A DNA stretch of 64,000 nucleotides from Saccharopolyspora rhizosphaerae (GCF_003931915.1 NZ_RSAA01000001.1:434001-498000), one strand, 5' to 3'; numbered from the stretch's first letter, positions 1 to 9,771 are shown. The notes: generated from the sequence alone by a model not told the origin. A program made the numbers and translations.

Positions 1-1
1 G

Positions 2-544
2 GGCGCCTCGGAGTTCAACGAGGTATTCTTCGAGGACGTCTTCGTGCCCGACGAGGACGTCGTCGGACCGATCAACGGCGGCTGGACGGTCGCGCGCGCC
101 ACGCTCGGCAACGAGAGCGTCAGCATCGGCGGCGGTCAGGGCAGCACGATGTCGACCCCGGCCTCGGCGATGGTCCCGCACCTCGACGCCCACCCCGAAC
201 GGCTCCCCGGCGGCGCCGCCCGCATCGGCCGGTACGCGGCTGAGCACCACGCCATGGACATGCTCAACATGCGCTCGGCGCACCGCGCCGTCGCCGGAGG
301 CGAGCCCGGTCCGGAAGGAGCCATCACCAAGCTCGTGCTCTCCGAGCTGGGCCACGAGGCCGCCGCCATCCTGAACGCCCTCACCGGCCCGGACTCGGTC
401 TACCTCGACGGCCCGGGTGCCTTCAGCGGGGCGCTCGCGCTGCTGCACCGCGGTCTCTCCATCGCCGGCGGCACCAGCGAGATCAAGCGCAACCAGATCG
501 GCGAACGCATCCTCGGGCTCCCCCGCGACCCGCTGATCAAGTGA
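2..544 (+). CDS. Acyl-CoA dehydrogenase, C-terminal part (cut by window edge)
   Basis: The frame is open from the first bases, so the gene starts upstream; 180 C-terminal residues remain. Acyl-CoA dehydrogenases are cytosolic flavoenzymes that put a trans-2 double bond into acyl-CoAs and pass electrons to ETF. The visible part has the end of the beta domain (NEVFFEDVFVPDED, then NGGW) and the C-terminal helical bundle ending in a typical GGTSEIKRNQIGERILG block, where family members contact FAD and the neighbouring subunit. Substrate cannot be told. It converges on a thiolase/enoyl-CoA hydratase pair and is separated from it by two hairpins, so it is probably a separate transcript of related fatty-acid metabolism. 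Confidence 0.93.
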   Translation, partial: GASEFNEVFFEDVFVPDEDVVGPINGGWTVARATLGNESVSIGGGQGSTMSTPASAMVPHLDAHPERLPGGAARIGRYAAEHHAMDMLNMRSAHRAVAGGEPGPEGAITKLVLSELGHEAAAILNALTGPDSVYLDGPGAFSGALALLHRGLSIAGGTSEIKRNQIGERILGLPRDPLIK

Positions 545-550
545 CACGAC

Positions 551-592
551 GAGGCGGGGGTGGGTCCTCACCGGGACCTCCACCCCCGCCTC
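551..592 (+). terminator. Strong hairpin terminator after the acyl-CoA dehydrogenase
   Basis: A perfect 13-bp GC stem (551-563 with 580-592) starts 6 bp after the stop codon. The 16-nt loop holds a second short GTCC/GGAC pairing. There is no U-tract, as is common for actinobacterial terminators. Confidence 0.75.
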
Positions 593-610
593 CCGAAGCC
601 GGTGATCAGC

Positions 611-630
611 GATCCCCCGCCTGGGGGATC
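611..630 (-). terminator. Hairpin terminator of the thiolase transcript
   Basis: GATCCCCC (611-618) pairs perfectly with GGGGGATC (623-630) around a 4-nt loop. It lies 3 bp beyond the thiolase stop codon on the minus strand. Confidence 0.6.
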
Positions 631-633
631 AGC

Positions 634-1776
634 TCAAAGGCGCTCGACGATCGTGGCGTTAGCCGTGCCGCCTCCCTCGCACATGGTCTGCAAGCCGTAG
701 CGCAGCTCCTGCTGCCGCATGCGGGCCAGCAAGCGGGTCATCAGGATGGCGCCGGAGCCGCCGAGCGGGTGGCCCACGGCGATGGCTCCGCCGAGCGGGT
801 TCAGCCGCTCGGGATCGGCGCCGGTGTCGACCAGCCAGGCCAGCGGGACCGGCGCGAACGCCTCGTTCACCTCGTAGGCGCCGATGTCGTCGATCGACAG
901 GCCGGAACGGCGCAGGACCTTCTCCGTCGCCGGGATCGGGCCGGTGAGCATCGTGATCGGGTCCGCGCCGCTGACCGCTCCGCTGTGGTACCGCGCGATC
1001 GGCCGCAGGCCCAGCTCTCGCGCGCGCTCGGAGGTGGTGATCAGCAGCGCCGCCGCGCCGTCGGAGATCTGCGAGGAGTTCCCGGCGTGGATCACGCCGT
1101 CTTCCTTGAAAGCCGGCTTGAGCCCGGCCAGCTTCTCCGGCGAAGAGCCCCGGCGCAGACCCTCGTCAGCGCTGAACTTCGTGCCCTCGACGTCGATCGG
1201 GACGACGTGGTCGTCGAAGAGCCCCCGGTCGACGGCCTCCGCGGCCTTGGCGTGCGAGGACGCCGAGTACTCGTCGAGCCGCTGGCGGGAGAAGCCCCAC
1301 CGCTCGGCGATCAGCTCGGCTCCGATGCCCTGGTTGAACGCGAACCCGTCGTAGCGTTCGGTCACCGCGGGCCCGTAGGGCTGGCCGGTGGCGCGGGCCG
1401 ATCCGAGCGGCACCCGGCTCATGGATTCGACACCGCCGGCCACGACGAGGTCCTGCTGACCGGCCATGACCGCGTGCGCTGCGGAGTCCAGCGCCTGCTG
1501 GCTGGAGCCGCACGCCCGGTTGATCGTCTGGCCTGGGACGTGCTCCGGCCATCCTGCGGCCAGGGCCGCGAACCGGCCGATGTTGCTGGACTGGTCCCCC
1601 ACCTGCGACACGCAGCCCCAGACCACGTCATCCACAGTGGAGGGATCGACTCCGGTGCGTTCCACCAGCGCTGTCAGCACCTGCGCGGACAGGTCCTGCG
1701 GGTGGACGCCGGAGAGCGATCCGCCGCGCTTGCCGATGGGTGTGCGGACGGCGTCGACGATGACGGCATCCCTCAT
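634..1776 (-). CDS. Thiolase (acetyl-CoA acyltransferase)
   Basis: This 380-residue protein matches full-length thiolase II enzymes, which cleave 3-ketoacyl-CoA with CoA or condense two acyl-CoAs. The N terminus reads MRDAVIVDAVRTPIGK. The acylated cysteine lies in NRACGSSQQAL, the histidine in GHPLGGSGA, and the second catalytic cysteine in the C-terminal CEGGGTANA. The ATG at 1776 is chosen over an in-frame codon further upstream because an AGGAG site precedes it by 7 nt and the family N terminus starts there. It lies 13 bp after an enoyl-CoA hydratase on the same strand, so the two form a beta-oxidation-type operon. Degradative versus biosynthetic direction cannot be decided. Confidence 0.95.
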   Translation of the reverse strand: MRDAVIVDAVRTPIGKRGGSLSGVHPQDLSAQVLTALVERTGVDPSTVDDVVWGCVSQVGDQSSNIGRFAALAAGWPEHVPGQTINRACGSSQQALDSAAHAVMAGQQDLVVAGGVESMSRVPLGSARATGQPYGPAVTERYDGFAFNQGIGAELIAERWGFSRQRLDEYSASSHAKAAEAVDRGLFDDHVVPIDVEGTKFSADEGLRRGSSPEKLAGLKPAFKEDGVIHAGNSSQISDGAAALLITTSERARELGLRPIARYHSGAVSGADPITMLTGPIPATEKVLRRSGLSIDDIGAYEVNEAFAPVPLAWLVDTGADPERLNPLGGAIAVGHPLGGSGAILMTRLLARMRQQELRYGLQTMCEGGGTANATIVERL

Positions 1777-1789
1777 GACCCGGCTCCTC

Positions 1790-2554
1790 TCACTCACCTC
1801 GCCAGACGGGCTTGCGCTTCTCCGCGAAGGCGATCGCACCTTCCTGCGCGTCGGCGGAGGTGAACACCGGCGCGGCGATCTCGGACTGCCGGGCGAAGGC
1901 GTCCTCGTCGGTCCAGTTCACCGCACCGGCCACGATCTGCTTGGTGGCGCGGACCGCGAGCGGCCCGTTGGCGGCGATCCGCGCCGCCAGGGCGCGGGCT
2001 TCCTCGAGGGCCTTGCCGGTCTCGGTGAGCTTGTTGACCAGCCCGTGCTGGTGGGCGACCTCGGCGCTGATCGGGTCGCCGGTCAGCGCGATCTCCATCG
2101 CCAGCTGGTACGGCAGCGTCTTGGGCAGCCGCAGCAGGCCGCCCGCCGCGGCGACGAGACTGCGCTTGACCTCGGGGAGCCCGAACTTCGAGTCCTGAGC
2201 TGCGACGATGAGGTCGCAGGCGAGGGCGAGCTCGCAGCCGCCCGCCAGCGCCCAGCCCTCGACCGCGGCGATCAGCGGCTTCGTCGGGGGCTTCTCGGTG
2301 AGGCCACCGAACCCGCGGCCTTCGAGCGAGGGCCGTTCACCTCGGGTGAAGGCCTTGAGGTCCATGCCGGCGCAGAACGTGCCGCCGGCCCCGGTGATGA
2401 TCGCGGCGGTCATGTCGGTGCGCGCTTCGAACTCGTCGATGGCGGCCGCGATGCCCTCGGCGACCGAGCGGTCGACCGCGTTGCGGGCCTCGGAGCGGTT
2501 GATGGTGATCAAGGCGATCCCATCCGCGAATTCCGTCAGAACACTGTCACCCAT
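1790..2554 (-). CDS. Enoyl-CoA hydratase/isomerase family (crotonase)
   Basis: This 254-residue protein has the crotonase fold. The first oxyanion-hole segment is FCAGMDLKAF and the second is GWALAGGCELALA. A PE-V-K segment (LPEVKRSLVAAAGG) replaces the usual PGxGGTQR, so one of the two hydratase acids is placed as in divergent crotonases. Such proteins hydrate 2-enoyl-CoAs or act as isomerases or hydrolases; the exact reaction is open. The ATG at 2554 follows GGGAGAG at 7 nt. It is the first gene of a two-gene operon with the thiolase downstream. Confidence 0.9.
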   Translation of the reverse strand: MGDSVLTEFADGIALITINRSEARNAVDRSVAEGIAAAIDEFEARTDMTAAIITGAGGTFCAGMDLKAFTRGERPSLEGRGFGGLTEKPPTKPLIAAVEGWALAGGCELALACDLIVAAQDSKFGLPEVKRSLVAAAGGLLRLPKTLPYQLAMEIALTGDPISAEVAHQHGLVNKLTETGKALEEARALAARIAANGPLAVRATKQIVAGAVNWTDEDAFARQSEIAAPVFTSADAQEGAIAFAEKRKPVWRGE

Positions 2555-2956
2555 GGGCAGCTCTCCCGTGATCGGCTTGGTGGCCCGCCTGTGTCGACCC
2601 CTCACCTTAACGGTCGCTAGCTTGGGAAGCGACTGTCAGCGCTGCATCGATCTCGGCGACTGGAGCCGGTTCCGAGCCCGGACCCGGCCCGAGCGCACCC
2701 GGCAGACCCTGGAGCGCGGCGTCGGGTGCAGCTCGACGAGCTCATCGTGCGCTCGCGTTCACGCGCGTTCAACGCCCTCCCGCAACTCGGGGACCGGAGC
2801 GTTCCTCCGTCCCTGCCGTGGGGAAGGCTTCCGGTGAGCAGCACCCCGGAACACCACATCGGCGCGGGACCGAACCGAGCCGCGCGCAGGGCCTTTCGAC
2901 GTCCGCAGCGCGAAGCGGGCCCGCCCGGGTGCCACGTCCGGGGAGTTCGTCGCCGC
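2555..2956. other. Intergenic stretch without a recognisable gene
   Basis: About 400 bp between the divergent enoyl-CoA hydratase and PPOX genes. Reading frames here have no family-like sequence or ribosome binding site. It should contain the hydratase promoter, but no convincing -35/-10 pair was seen on the minus strand. Confidence 0.5.
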
Positions 2957-2986
2957 GTGACAACCGTTCACCCCGCCGTCTACGGT
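2957..2986 (+). promoter_or_regulatory. Probable sigma-A promoter of the PPOX-type gene
   Basis: GTGACA (2957-2962) and TACGGT (2981-2986) are separated by 18 bp. This places the transcription start near 2993, about 27 nt ahead of the ATG. Confidence 0.5.
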
Positions 2987-3019
2987 CGAACTCGCTCACC
3001 GACGAGGCAAGGGGATTCG

Positions 3020-3520
3020 ATGGCGAAGCAACGCGCGCAGGTGCAGATGACACCCGAGGAGGTCGCGGCGTTCCTGGCCACCCGCCGCACCGCGACGCTG
3101 ACCTCGCTGGGACCGTCCGGGCACCCGCACGCGGTCGCGATGTGGTTCGCGCTCCTCGACGGCGTGGTCTGGTTCGAGACCAAGGCCAAGGCGCAGAAGG
3201 CCGTCAACATCCGCCGCGACCCGCGCGTCACCGTCCTCGTGGAGGACGGTCTGACCTACGAGACCCTGCGCGGCGTGTCCCTGGAGGGACGCGCGGAGGT
3301 CGTCGAGGACCGCGAGGCCCTCTGGGCGGTCGGGGTCGACATCTGGGAGCGCTACCACGGCCCCTGCACCGACGAGGTGGCGCCGCTGGTCGAGCACATG
3401 CTGCACAAGCGCGTCGCCGTCCGCCTCGACGTCGAGCGCACCCGCTCCTGGGACCACCGCAAGCTCGGCTTGGACCCCACTCCCGTCGGCGGCACCACAG
3501 CACCCTTCTACGGGCACTGA
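3020..3520 (+). CDS. Pyridoxamine 5'-phosphate oxidase-fold (PPOX/F420-type) oxidoreductase
   Basis: The 166-residue protein has the split beta-barrel pattern of PPOX-class proteins: a helix (TPEEVAAFLATRR), then ATLTSLGPSGHPHAVAMWF, then a second strand pair ending WFETKAKAQKAVNI and DPRVTVLVEDG. Actinobacteria have many such small enzymes that bind F420, FMN or heme and reduce or sequester small molecules; cofactor and substrate cannot be read from sequence. The ATG at 3020 follows an AAGGGG site and a good promoter. A longer open frame upstream lacks family similarity and was not used. It stands alone before agmatinase. Confidence 0.85.
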   Translation: MAKQRAQVQMTPEEVAAFLATRRTATLTSLGPSGHPHAVAMWFALLDGVVWFETKAKAQKAVNIRRDPRVTVLVEDGLTYETLRGVSLEGRAEVVEDREALWAVGVDIWERYHGPCTDEVAPLVEHMLHKRVAVRLDVERTRSWDHRKLGLDPTPVGGTTAPFYGH

Positions 3521-3684
3521 TCAGCCAGTCCTGCTCGGGGCGGGGCGATGCGGTGAGGCGCTGCGGGTCTGATCCGGCGGTTCGCAGAGGGCTTGGCGGT
3601 GGCGCGCGTCGTCGACGGCGCGGTTGAATCCTGCAAGCGTGCCGCGGCCGAGGTCCTGGCCGCCCCACCCGAAGAGGAGAAGCA

Positions 3685-4626
3685 GTGAACGACCCGATCG
3701 GCCCGGTGGACGCCACCCGGGTCCCCCGCTACGCCGGAGACACCACCTTCGCCCGGCTGCCCCGGCTCGCCGACGTCACCGACGCCGACACCGTGGTGTG
3801 GGGCGTCCCCTTCGACACCGGTGTGACCTACCGTCCGGGCGCCCGGTTCGGCCCCAACCACGTGCGGCAGAGCTCCCGGCTGCTGCGGCCCTACAACCCG
3901 GCCCTGGACGCCCAGCCGTTCGCGACGCGGCAGGTCGCCGACGCCGGTGACCTCGGCGTGAACCCGTTCAGCATCGACGACGCGATCAGCACGGTCGAGT
4001 CCGCTGCCCGCGACCTGTCGGGCACGCGGCGAACCCTGGTCACCGTGGGCGGCGACCACACGATCGCGCTGCCGCTGCTGCGGGTGCAGCACGAACGCCA
4101 CGGTCCGATCGCGGTGCTGCACTTCGACGCGCACCTCGACACCTGGGACACCTACTTCGGCGCCCCCCACACCCACGGCACGCCGTTCCGGCGGGCCGCG
4201 GAGGAAGGGCTCATCGACTTCGACCACTCGATGCACGTGGGCCTGCGGGGCCCGCTGTACTCGCGGCTGGACCTCGACGAGAGCGAGCGGATGGGGTTCG
4301 CCGCGGTGCACTGCCGGGAGTTCGTCCGCACCCCGATCGACACGATCCTCGACCGGATCCGGACCCGGCTGGGCACGCGGCCTGTCTACGTCTCGGTCGA
4401 CATCGACGTGCTCGACCCCGGTTTCGCGCCGGGCACCGGCACTCCCGAAGCCGGTGGGTTGTCGAGCCGCGAACTGCTGGAGCTGCTGCGCGGGCTCGAC
4501 GGGCTCAACCTCGTCGGCGCGGACCTGGTGGAGGTCGCACCCGCCTACGACCACGCCGAGATCACCGGGATCGCCGCGGCGCACGTCGCCTACGAGCTGC
4601 TGAGCGTCCTGCCCTCCGGCGCCTGA
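3685..4626 (+). CDS. speB: Agmatinase / ureohydrolase
   Basis: The 313-residue protein belongs to the arginase-agmatinase family, dimanganese enzymes that release urea from guanidino compounds; agmatine to putrescine is the usual reaction. All metal-binding motifs are visible: [13 protein letters not shown] and SVDIDVLDP. The C terminus has the conserved [10 protein letters not shown] stretch. The length matches bacterial agmatinases. GTG at 3685 follows AGGAG at about 6 nt. It appears monocistronic. Guanidinobutyrase or guanidinopropionase activity is possible, because substrate loops are not diagnostic by eye. Confidence 0.9.
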   Translation: MNDPIGPVDATRVPRYAGDTTFARLPRLADVTDADTVVWGVPFDTGVTYRPGARFGPNHVRQSSRLLRPYNPALDAQPFATRQVADAGDLGVNPFSIDDAISTVESAARDLSGTRRTLVTVGGDHTIALPLLRVQHERHGPIAVLHFDAHLDTWDTYFGAPHTHGTPFRRAAEEGLIDFDHSMHVGLRGPLYSRLDLDESERMGFAAVHCREFVRTPIDTILDRIRTRLGTRPVYVSVDIDVLDPGFAPGTGTPEAGGLSSRELLELLRGLDGLNLVGADLVEVAPAYDHAEITGIAAAHVAYELLSVLPSGA

Positions 4627-4724
4627 CGCGACCGGCAGGCCGGTGAACCGGCACCTGCTCACAACCCGAGTCGCACGTGGGCCGCTGGAGGACTACACGC
4701 GCATCAAGCACGTGATGCACAGCT

Positions 4725-6302
4725 TCAGCTGACGTTCCGGCTCCGCGGTGTCCTCGGGCGTCCGTCCGGGTCGACCACCAACCGCGACACGGGTGCGGCC
4801 CACGCCCCGGTCACCGCGGAGTCGCGTGGCCGGGGGTGGCGCCGGACGTGCCCAGGTGGCCGAGGCCCGACGCGACCGGAGGCGTACCAGCGCTCCAGCT
4901 CGTCGGCGGCCTTCCGCAGCGCAGCGATGCCGGTGTCCACGTCGGCGAGGTCGGTGTCGTCGGCGCGCTGCAGGTGTTCGCGCCACAGGCGCACGCGCAG
5001 CCCCCGGGCAAACGAGCCGTCGGGGGTCTCGTCGACCACGGCGGCGGACAGCTCCGAGTCGTAGGTCCACGACCTCCGGTTGAGGTTCGCCGAGCCCGCG
5101 GTCGCCCAGACGTCGTCGATGACGCAGACCTTGGAGTGCACGAAGATCGGCACGTCGTCGCCGTTGACGAGCTCGAGGAAGTCCACCCGCGACCCACCGG
5201 CCTCGCGCAGCAGGTCCATGGCACGCCGCTGGTTGAGGTCGTTGACCGCGCGCAGCACGCGGTCGTCCTGGTCGGGCTGGTGCGGCAACACCGCCACCAG
5301 GCGCAGCTCGGGGACGCGCCGCAGCGCCTCGGCGAAGGCGTCGGCCACCATCGGCGACCAGAGGAACTGGTCCTCGACGTAGATGAAGTGCTGCGCGCGA
5401 GCGAGCGCCTTGGCGTACGCGCGCGCGATGCTGTACTCGCCTTCGGGCGCGAAGCGGTAGGGCGGTCCCTTCTTCTTCGGGTAGGTGCGCAGCACCTGCA
5501 CCGCGTGGGGACCCGCGACCGGCGGTGGTGGGTCTTGCGCGGGCAGGGCACCGGGATCCCGGTGCCACGTCGAGGGTTGCGCCTGCCGCACGTCGTCCCA
5601 GCGCTCCCGGAAGCACGTCTCCACTTCCGCGACCGCAGGCCCGCTGACCGCGAGTTGCAGGTCGTGCCACGGCGGACGGTCACCGTAGGCCTCGGCGATG
5701 TCGTCCTGCACCTGGGAATCCCCGCGGTGGGTGCCGTCGTCGCGCCGGCTCGGGCTCGGGTCGATCCCGCCGAGGAAGGCCACGTCCTCCTCCGGCGCGT
5801 CCCGCCGACGGATGACCAGGAACTTCTGGTGGTGCGACCCGAACAACCGCACTCGGCGGTCGAGCAGGGCCGACCCACCGTGCGCGCGCAGCAGCTCGAT
5901 GAAGCGCTCGTTCTCCTTGACGTAGTCGGGTTTCCCGCGCGGCATCGGGGCCCAGAACAGGCCGTGCACCGAGGCGCCGGCGTCCAGTGCCCGGCACATC
6001 AGCTTCCCGATCTCGGAGCCGTCGACGGTCAGGCCCTCGTGCGGATCGCCCGCCCACGCGGCGAAGTAGACCTGGTCGCCCGTCCTCAGCCCGTCCAGCG
6101 CCGAGGCGACCCGCTCGAAGTACTCGCGTCCGTCGATGAGCGAGTGGACCAGGTTGCCGCTGCTCCACGCGTTCAGGGAGGTGTGCCGGTTGCCGCGCTC
6201 GCCTTCGGTGAGGAACCAGGGAGCACGAAGGAGCCCGAGGTCGCCCCTGTTCGGGTCGACCTCGGGCTCCTCGCTCTCGCCGGTGCCGTCAGGCACGGGC
6301 AC
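4725..6302 (-). CDS. Phospholipase D family protein
   Basis: The 525-residue protein carries two PLD-type catalytic motifs. The first is HHQKFLVI, followed by an insertion before the conserved FLGGID, so the usual Asp directly after HxKxxxx is shifted. The second is a canonical HSKVCVID followed by GSANLNRRS. Such enzymes hydrolyse or transfer phosphodiester head groups of lipids, and some act on nucleic acids. No signal peptide is visible, so a cytosolic or membrane-surface role is likely. The GTG start at 6302 overlaps the end of the upstream GlsB-type gene by 14 bp, which implies translational coupling. No ATG lies near the family N terminus. Confidence 0.88.
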   Translation of the reverse strand: MPVPDGTGESEEPEVDPNRGDLGLLRAPWFLTEGERGNRHTSLNAWSSGNLVHSLIDGREYFERVASALDGLRTGDQVYFAAWAGDPHEGLTVDGSEIGKLMCRALDAGASVHGLFWAPMPRGKPDYVKENERFIELLRAHGGSALLDRRVRLFGSHHQKFLVIRRRDAPEEDVAFLGGIDPSPSRRDDGTHRGDSQVQDDIAEAYGDRPPWHDLQLAVSGPAVAEVETCFRERWDDVRQAQPSTWHRDPGALPAQDPPPPVAGPHAVQVLRTYPKKKGPPYRFAPEGEYSIARAYAKALARAQHFIYVEDQFLWSPMVADAFAEALRRVPELRLVAVLPHQPDQDDRVLRAVNDLNQRRAMDLLREAGGSRVDFLELVNGDDVPIFVHSKVCVIDDVWATAGSANLNRRSWTYDSELSAAVVDETPDGSFARGLRVRLWREHLQRADDTDLADVDTGIAALRKAADELERWYASGRVGPRPPGHVRRHPRPRDSAVTGAWAAPVSRLVVDPDGRPRTPRSRNVS

Positions 6303-6549
6303 GGTTGAAGATGAGGCGGTAGATGAGCAGCAGGACCAGCGAGCCGATCACCGCCCACACGAAGCTCATCAGGTTGAAACCGGTGACGCCCTGCCCGCCG
6401 AACATCGAGCCGAGCCAGCCCCCGAGGAAACCGCCGACGACGCCGATGACGATGGTGAGCAGGATGCCGCCCGGGTCCTTGCCCGGCATGATGAACTTCG
6501 CGATCGCGCCGGCCACGAGGCCGAACAAGATCCAACTGAGGATGCCCAC
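6289..6549 (-). CDS. GlsB/YeaQ/YmgE-type stress-associated membrane protein
   Basis: The 86-residue hydrophobic protein has three predicted membrane helices and glycine zippers (VGGFLGGWLGSMFGG), typical of transglycosylase-associated (GlsB/YeaQ) proteins. These are often induced by general stress, but their biochemical role is unclear. GTG at 6549 is chosen because GAAGGGAG lies 7 nt upstream and the mature family sequence (GILSWILFGLVAGAIAK) starts there. It overlaps the start of the phospholipase D gene, so the two are probably co-transcribed. Confidence 0.85.
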   Translation of the reverse strand: MGILSWILFGLVAGAIAKFIMPGKDPGGILLTIVIGVVGGFLGGWLGSMFGGQGVTGFNLMSFVWAVIGSLVLLLIYRLIFNRARA

Positions 6550-6648
6550 TGAGCACTCCCTTCTCCTGCAAGGCCCCACTCACGGGCCCCTGTTCACCTC
6601 CCGCATACCCCACGCGTCACAGCGGTATGCACGATCCGATCATGAATT

Positions 6649-9552
6649 TCACGAGATCGAGTGCTGGTCGTCACCCGGGTCGAGGAGCTGGGCCAGGTGG
6701 AGGCCCCGGCGCTCCGGAGCAAGCTGGTCGATCTGCCTGGCGCAGGAGAAGCCGTCGGTGAGCACGGCCGCGTCGGCACCGGTCGCGCGCAGCGCAGGGG
6801 CGAGCGCGTTCTCGGCGACCTGCATGCTGACGTCGTAGTGCTCGGCTTCGAAACCGAAGTTGCCCGCCACCCCGCAGCACCCGGTGGCGTCGACGACCTC
6901 GTCGACACCCGCTGCCGCCAGGACCGCGCGCTGCGCCTGGGGGCCGAAGACCGAGTGCTCGTGGCAGTGGGTCTGCAGCACCGCCCGCTCCGGGACCTCG
7001 CCCGGGGCGGGCTGCCAGCCCGCGGCGACGCGGTCGGCGACGTGGGCGGCGAAGCTGCGCACGCGCCGGGCGACGCGCTCGGCCTGCTCGGTGGGCACGA
7101 GTTCGGGCAGGTCCTTGCGCAGCGCCGCCGCGCAGCTGGGTTCGACCACGACGATCGGCCGGTCGGTGCCGTCGTCGAGCGCCGCCGCCGCCCTGGCGAG
7201 CATCCGCTTGGCCGTGCGGAGTTGGCCGGTGGAGATCCACGTCAGACCGCAGCAGGCGTCGGCGGAGCAGGACGCGGTGTCACCGGCCTCGGCGAGCACC
7301 CGGGACGCGGCTCCGGCCACCTCGGGCCGGAATCCCCGGGTGAAGGTGTCGACGAACAGCACCACCGACCCGGCCGGGTCGTCGACGATCCCACGCCGCC
7401 ACTCCCCCGCCCGGGCGAAGCGCGGCAGTGCGCGGCGGGTGGTGAGCCCGCCCGCCGCGGCGAAGGCCTTGCCGAGCCGGGTGGCGAGGACCGCGTTGAC
7501 CGCGCCGGAGACGCGGCCGGTCAACCGGAGCCAGCGGGGCAGCCAGCCGAGCGAGTAGTGCGAGCGCGGGCGCCGGCGCCGGCGGTAGTAGTGGTCGTAG
7601 AACTCCGCCTTGTAGGTGGCCATGTCCACGCCCGCCGGGCAGTCGGTGGCGCACGCCTTGCACGACAGGCACAGGTCCAGCACCTCCCGGGCTTCCTCCG
7701 AGCGCCAGCCCTCCTCGACCGTGCGCGCACCCCGCACCACCTCCTGCAGGACGCGGGCGCGGCCGCGGGTGGAGTCCTTCTCGTCCCGGGTGGCGCGGTA
7801 GCTCGGGCACATGACCCCGCCGGTGTCGGCCCGGCAGCGGCCCACGCCGATGCAGCCCTGCACCGCGTGCACCCACGGATCCCGCCCCGGTGCCGGTGCC
7901 GGACCCAGGTCGAAGCTGGTGCGCCACTCCCGCTCCGGGACACCGGCCAGCGCGAGGTGGTCGTCCATCGGATCGGGATCGGTCATCGACCCCGGGTTCA
8001 GGACCCCCACCGGGTCCCACAGCCGGCGGGACTCGGCGAAGACGGCCATCACCTCCGGCGAGTACATGATCGGCAGCAGCTCGGAGCGGGCACGGCCATC
8101 ACCGTGCTCGCCCGACAACGACCCGCCGTGGCGGACGACGAGTTCGGCTGCCTGGCGGGTGAACTCGCGGAAGACCCTGCGCCCGTGCTCGCTGCGCAGG
8201 TCGTAGGTGATGCGGATGTGCATGCACCCGGCTCCGAAGTGGCCGTACATGACGCCGGTCAGCTCGTGCGCGGCCAGCAGCTCGCGCAGGTCGGCGAGGT
8301 AGTCGGCCAGCCTCTCGGGCGCGACGGCCGCGTCCTCCCAGCCCGGCCACGACTCACCGCCGGAGGCCAAGCGCGACGACAAGCCCGCGCCGTCCTCGCG
8401 AACCCGCCACAGCGACGCGCGTTCGGCCGGGTCGGCGGCCTTGCGGCCCTGCACCAACCGCCCGTCGTCGCCGAGCCGTTCCAGCAGCCGGTCGGCCAGG
8501 GCGCTGACCGAGTCCGGGTCGTCGCCGTCGAGGTCGACGAACAGCCACGCCTGCCCGTCCGGCAGTCCCAGCACGGAGTCCTCGCCCCGCCGGTGCCGCA
8601 TCGTGGCGACGATGGCCGCGTCGGTGCCTTCGACCGCGGCGGGCGAGAACTCCAGGATCGCCGGCACGTCCCTGGCCGCGTCGACCACGTCCCGGTAACC
8701 CAGGCACACCAGCAGCGCGCTGGCCGGTTTCGGCACCAGCTTCATCCGCGCGCCGACGACCACCGCCCACGTCCCCTCCGACCCGACGACGGCCCGGGCG
8801 ACGTTGAACCGGTGCTCCGGCAGCAGGTTGTCGAGGTGGTACCCCGAGACCTGGCGCGGGATGCGACCGAGTTCGAGCCGCAACGCGCTCAGGTGCTCCT
8901 GGGCGAGCCGGGTCAACGACTCGGTGAGCTCCGCGGCGCGCTGGACCGAGCGCGCGTCGGCGGGGTCGGTGGCGCGCAGACCCGACTCCGTCGCGGTCAA
9001 CCGAGCGCCCTCCGAGGTGACCAGGTCGATCTCGGCGACGTGGTCGGAGGTGCGCCCGTAGCGCACGGAGTGGTTGCCGCAGGCGTCGTTGCCGATCGCC
9101 CCGCCCACCGTGGCGCGGCTCTTCGACGACGGGTCCGGCGCGAAGGTGCAGCGCCCCGCGGTCGCCCGCTCCACGTCGCGCGACAGCGTCGCCAGGACGA
9201 CACCGGGTTCGACGTCGACCGTGCCCGCGTCCTCGTCGACGGTCCCGACGCGGTCCATGTGCCGGGAGAAGTCCAGGACCAGGCCCGGTCCGACCGCGTT
9301 GCCGGCCATCGACGTCCCTCCGCCGCGAGCGATGATCGGCGTGCCCAGCTCCCGGCAGACACCGACCGCCGCCACGACGTCCTCGACCGAGCGCGGGAAC
9401 GCCACGGCGACGGGTTCCACCCGGTAGTTCGAGGCGTCGTAGGCGTACTCGGCGCGACGCCGAGGTGCGGCGTCGGCCCGCACTCCCGCTCGCGCGAGCG
9501 CCTCGAGCAGTTCACCGTCGTGCTGCACCTTCGGAGCGGCGGTATCGGTCAT
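6649..9552 (-). CDS. FAD-linked oxidase fused to Fe-S (GlpC-like) domain
   Basis: The 967-residue protein combines an N-terminal FAD-binding type 4 domain (residues about 40-250: ARGGGTSMAGNAVGPG, then GGAIGNDACGNHSVRYG), an FAD-linked oxidase C-terminal domain (GHFGAGCMHIRITYD, then SGEHGDGRARSE), and a C-terminal iron-sulfur part. That part has CLSCKACATDCP and two CCG-type cysteine clusters (DACCGLTW, GCCGVAGNFGFE). This is the architecture of D-2-hydroxyacid dehydrogenases of the D-lactate, glycolate or 2-hydroxyglutarate type that pass electrons to quinones or other carriers. ATG at 9552 is the natural N terminus. A much longer open frame continues upstream but has no family similarity. 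It is transcribed away from the DUF7144-like gene. Confidence 0.93.
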   Translation of the reverse strand: MTDTAAPKVQHDGELLEALARAGVRADAAPRRRAEYAYDASNYRVEPVAVAFPRSVEDVVAAVGVCRELGTPIIARGGGTSMAGNAVGPGLVLDFSRHMDRVGTVDEDAGTVDVEPGVVLATLSRDVERATAGRCTFAPDPSSKSRATVGGAIGNDACGNHSVRYGRTSDHVAEIDLVTSEGARLTATESGLRATDPADARSVQRAAELTESLTRLAQEHLSALRLELGRIPRQVSGYHLDNLLPEHRFNVARAVVGSEGTWAVVVGARMKLVPKPASALLVCLGYRDVVDAARDVPAILEFSPAAVEGTDAAIVATMRHRRGEDSVLGLPDGQAWLFVDLDGDDPDSVSALADRLLERLGDDGRLVQGRKAADPAERASLWRVREDGAGLSSRLASGGESWPGWEDAAVAPERLADYLADLRELLAAHELTGVMYGHFGAGCMHIRITYDLRSEHGRRVFREFTRQAAELVVRHGGSLSGEHGDGRARSELLPIMYSPEVMAVFAESRRLWDPVGVLNPGSMTDPDPMDDHLALAGVPEREWRTSFDLGPAPAPGRDPWVHAVQGCIGVGRCRADTGGVMCPSYRATRDEKDSTRGRARVLQEVVRGARTVEEGWRSEEAREVLDLCLSCKACATDCPAGVDMATYKAEFYDHYYRRRRRPRSHYSLGWLPRWLRLTGRVSGAVNAVLATRLGKAFAAAGGLTTRRALPRFARAGEWRRGIVDDPAGSVVLFVDTFTRGFRPEVAGAASRVLAEAGDTASCSADACCGLTWISTGQLRTAKRMLARAAAALDDGTDRPIVVVEPSCAAALRKDLPELVPTEQAERVARRVRSFAAHVADRVAAGWQPAPGEVPERAVLQTHCHEHSVFGPQAQRAVLAAAGVDEVVDATGCCGVAGNFGFEAEHYDVSMQVAENALAPALRATGADAAVLTDGFSCARQIDQLAPERRGLHLAQLLDPGDDQHSIS

Positions 9553-9771
9553 GAGGCAGGATTCTCCCTCACCGTCGGGCCGGACTGCGCGACACGGGTG
9601 ATCCCCGTGTCGCGGCCGTGCGGTCTCAGACACGCTGCGCTGCCGCGGGCACCAACTCCGCCGAGCGGGAGGTCTTTCTGCTCTGGCGGCAAGTCCGGGC
9701 TGCTCACAGGGTGGATTCGCCGGTGACGAGGCGCGCCGGCTCTCGTGGTCCCCACTGCTGAGGAGTTCGAC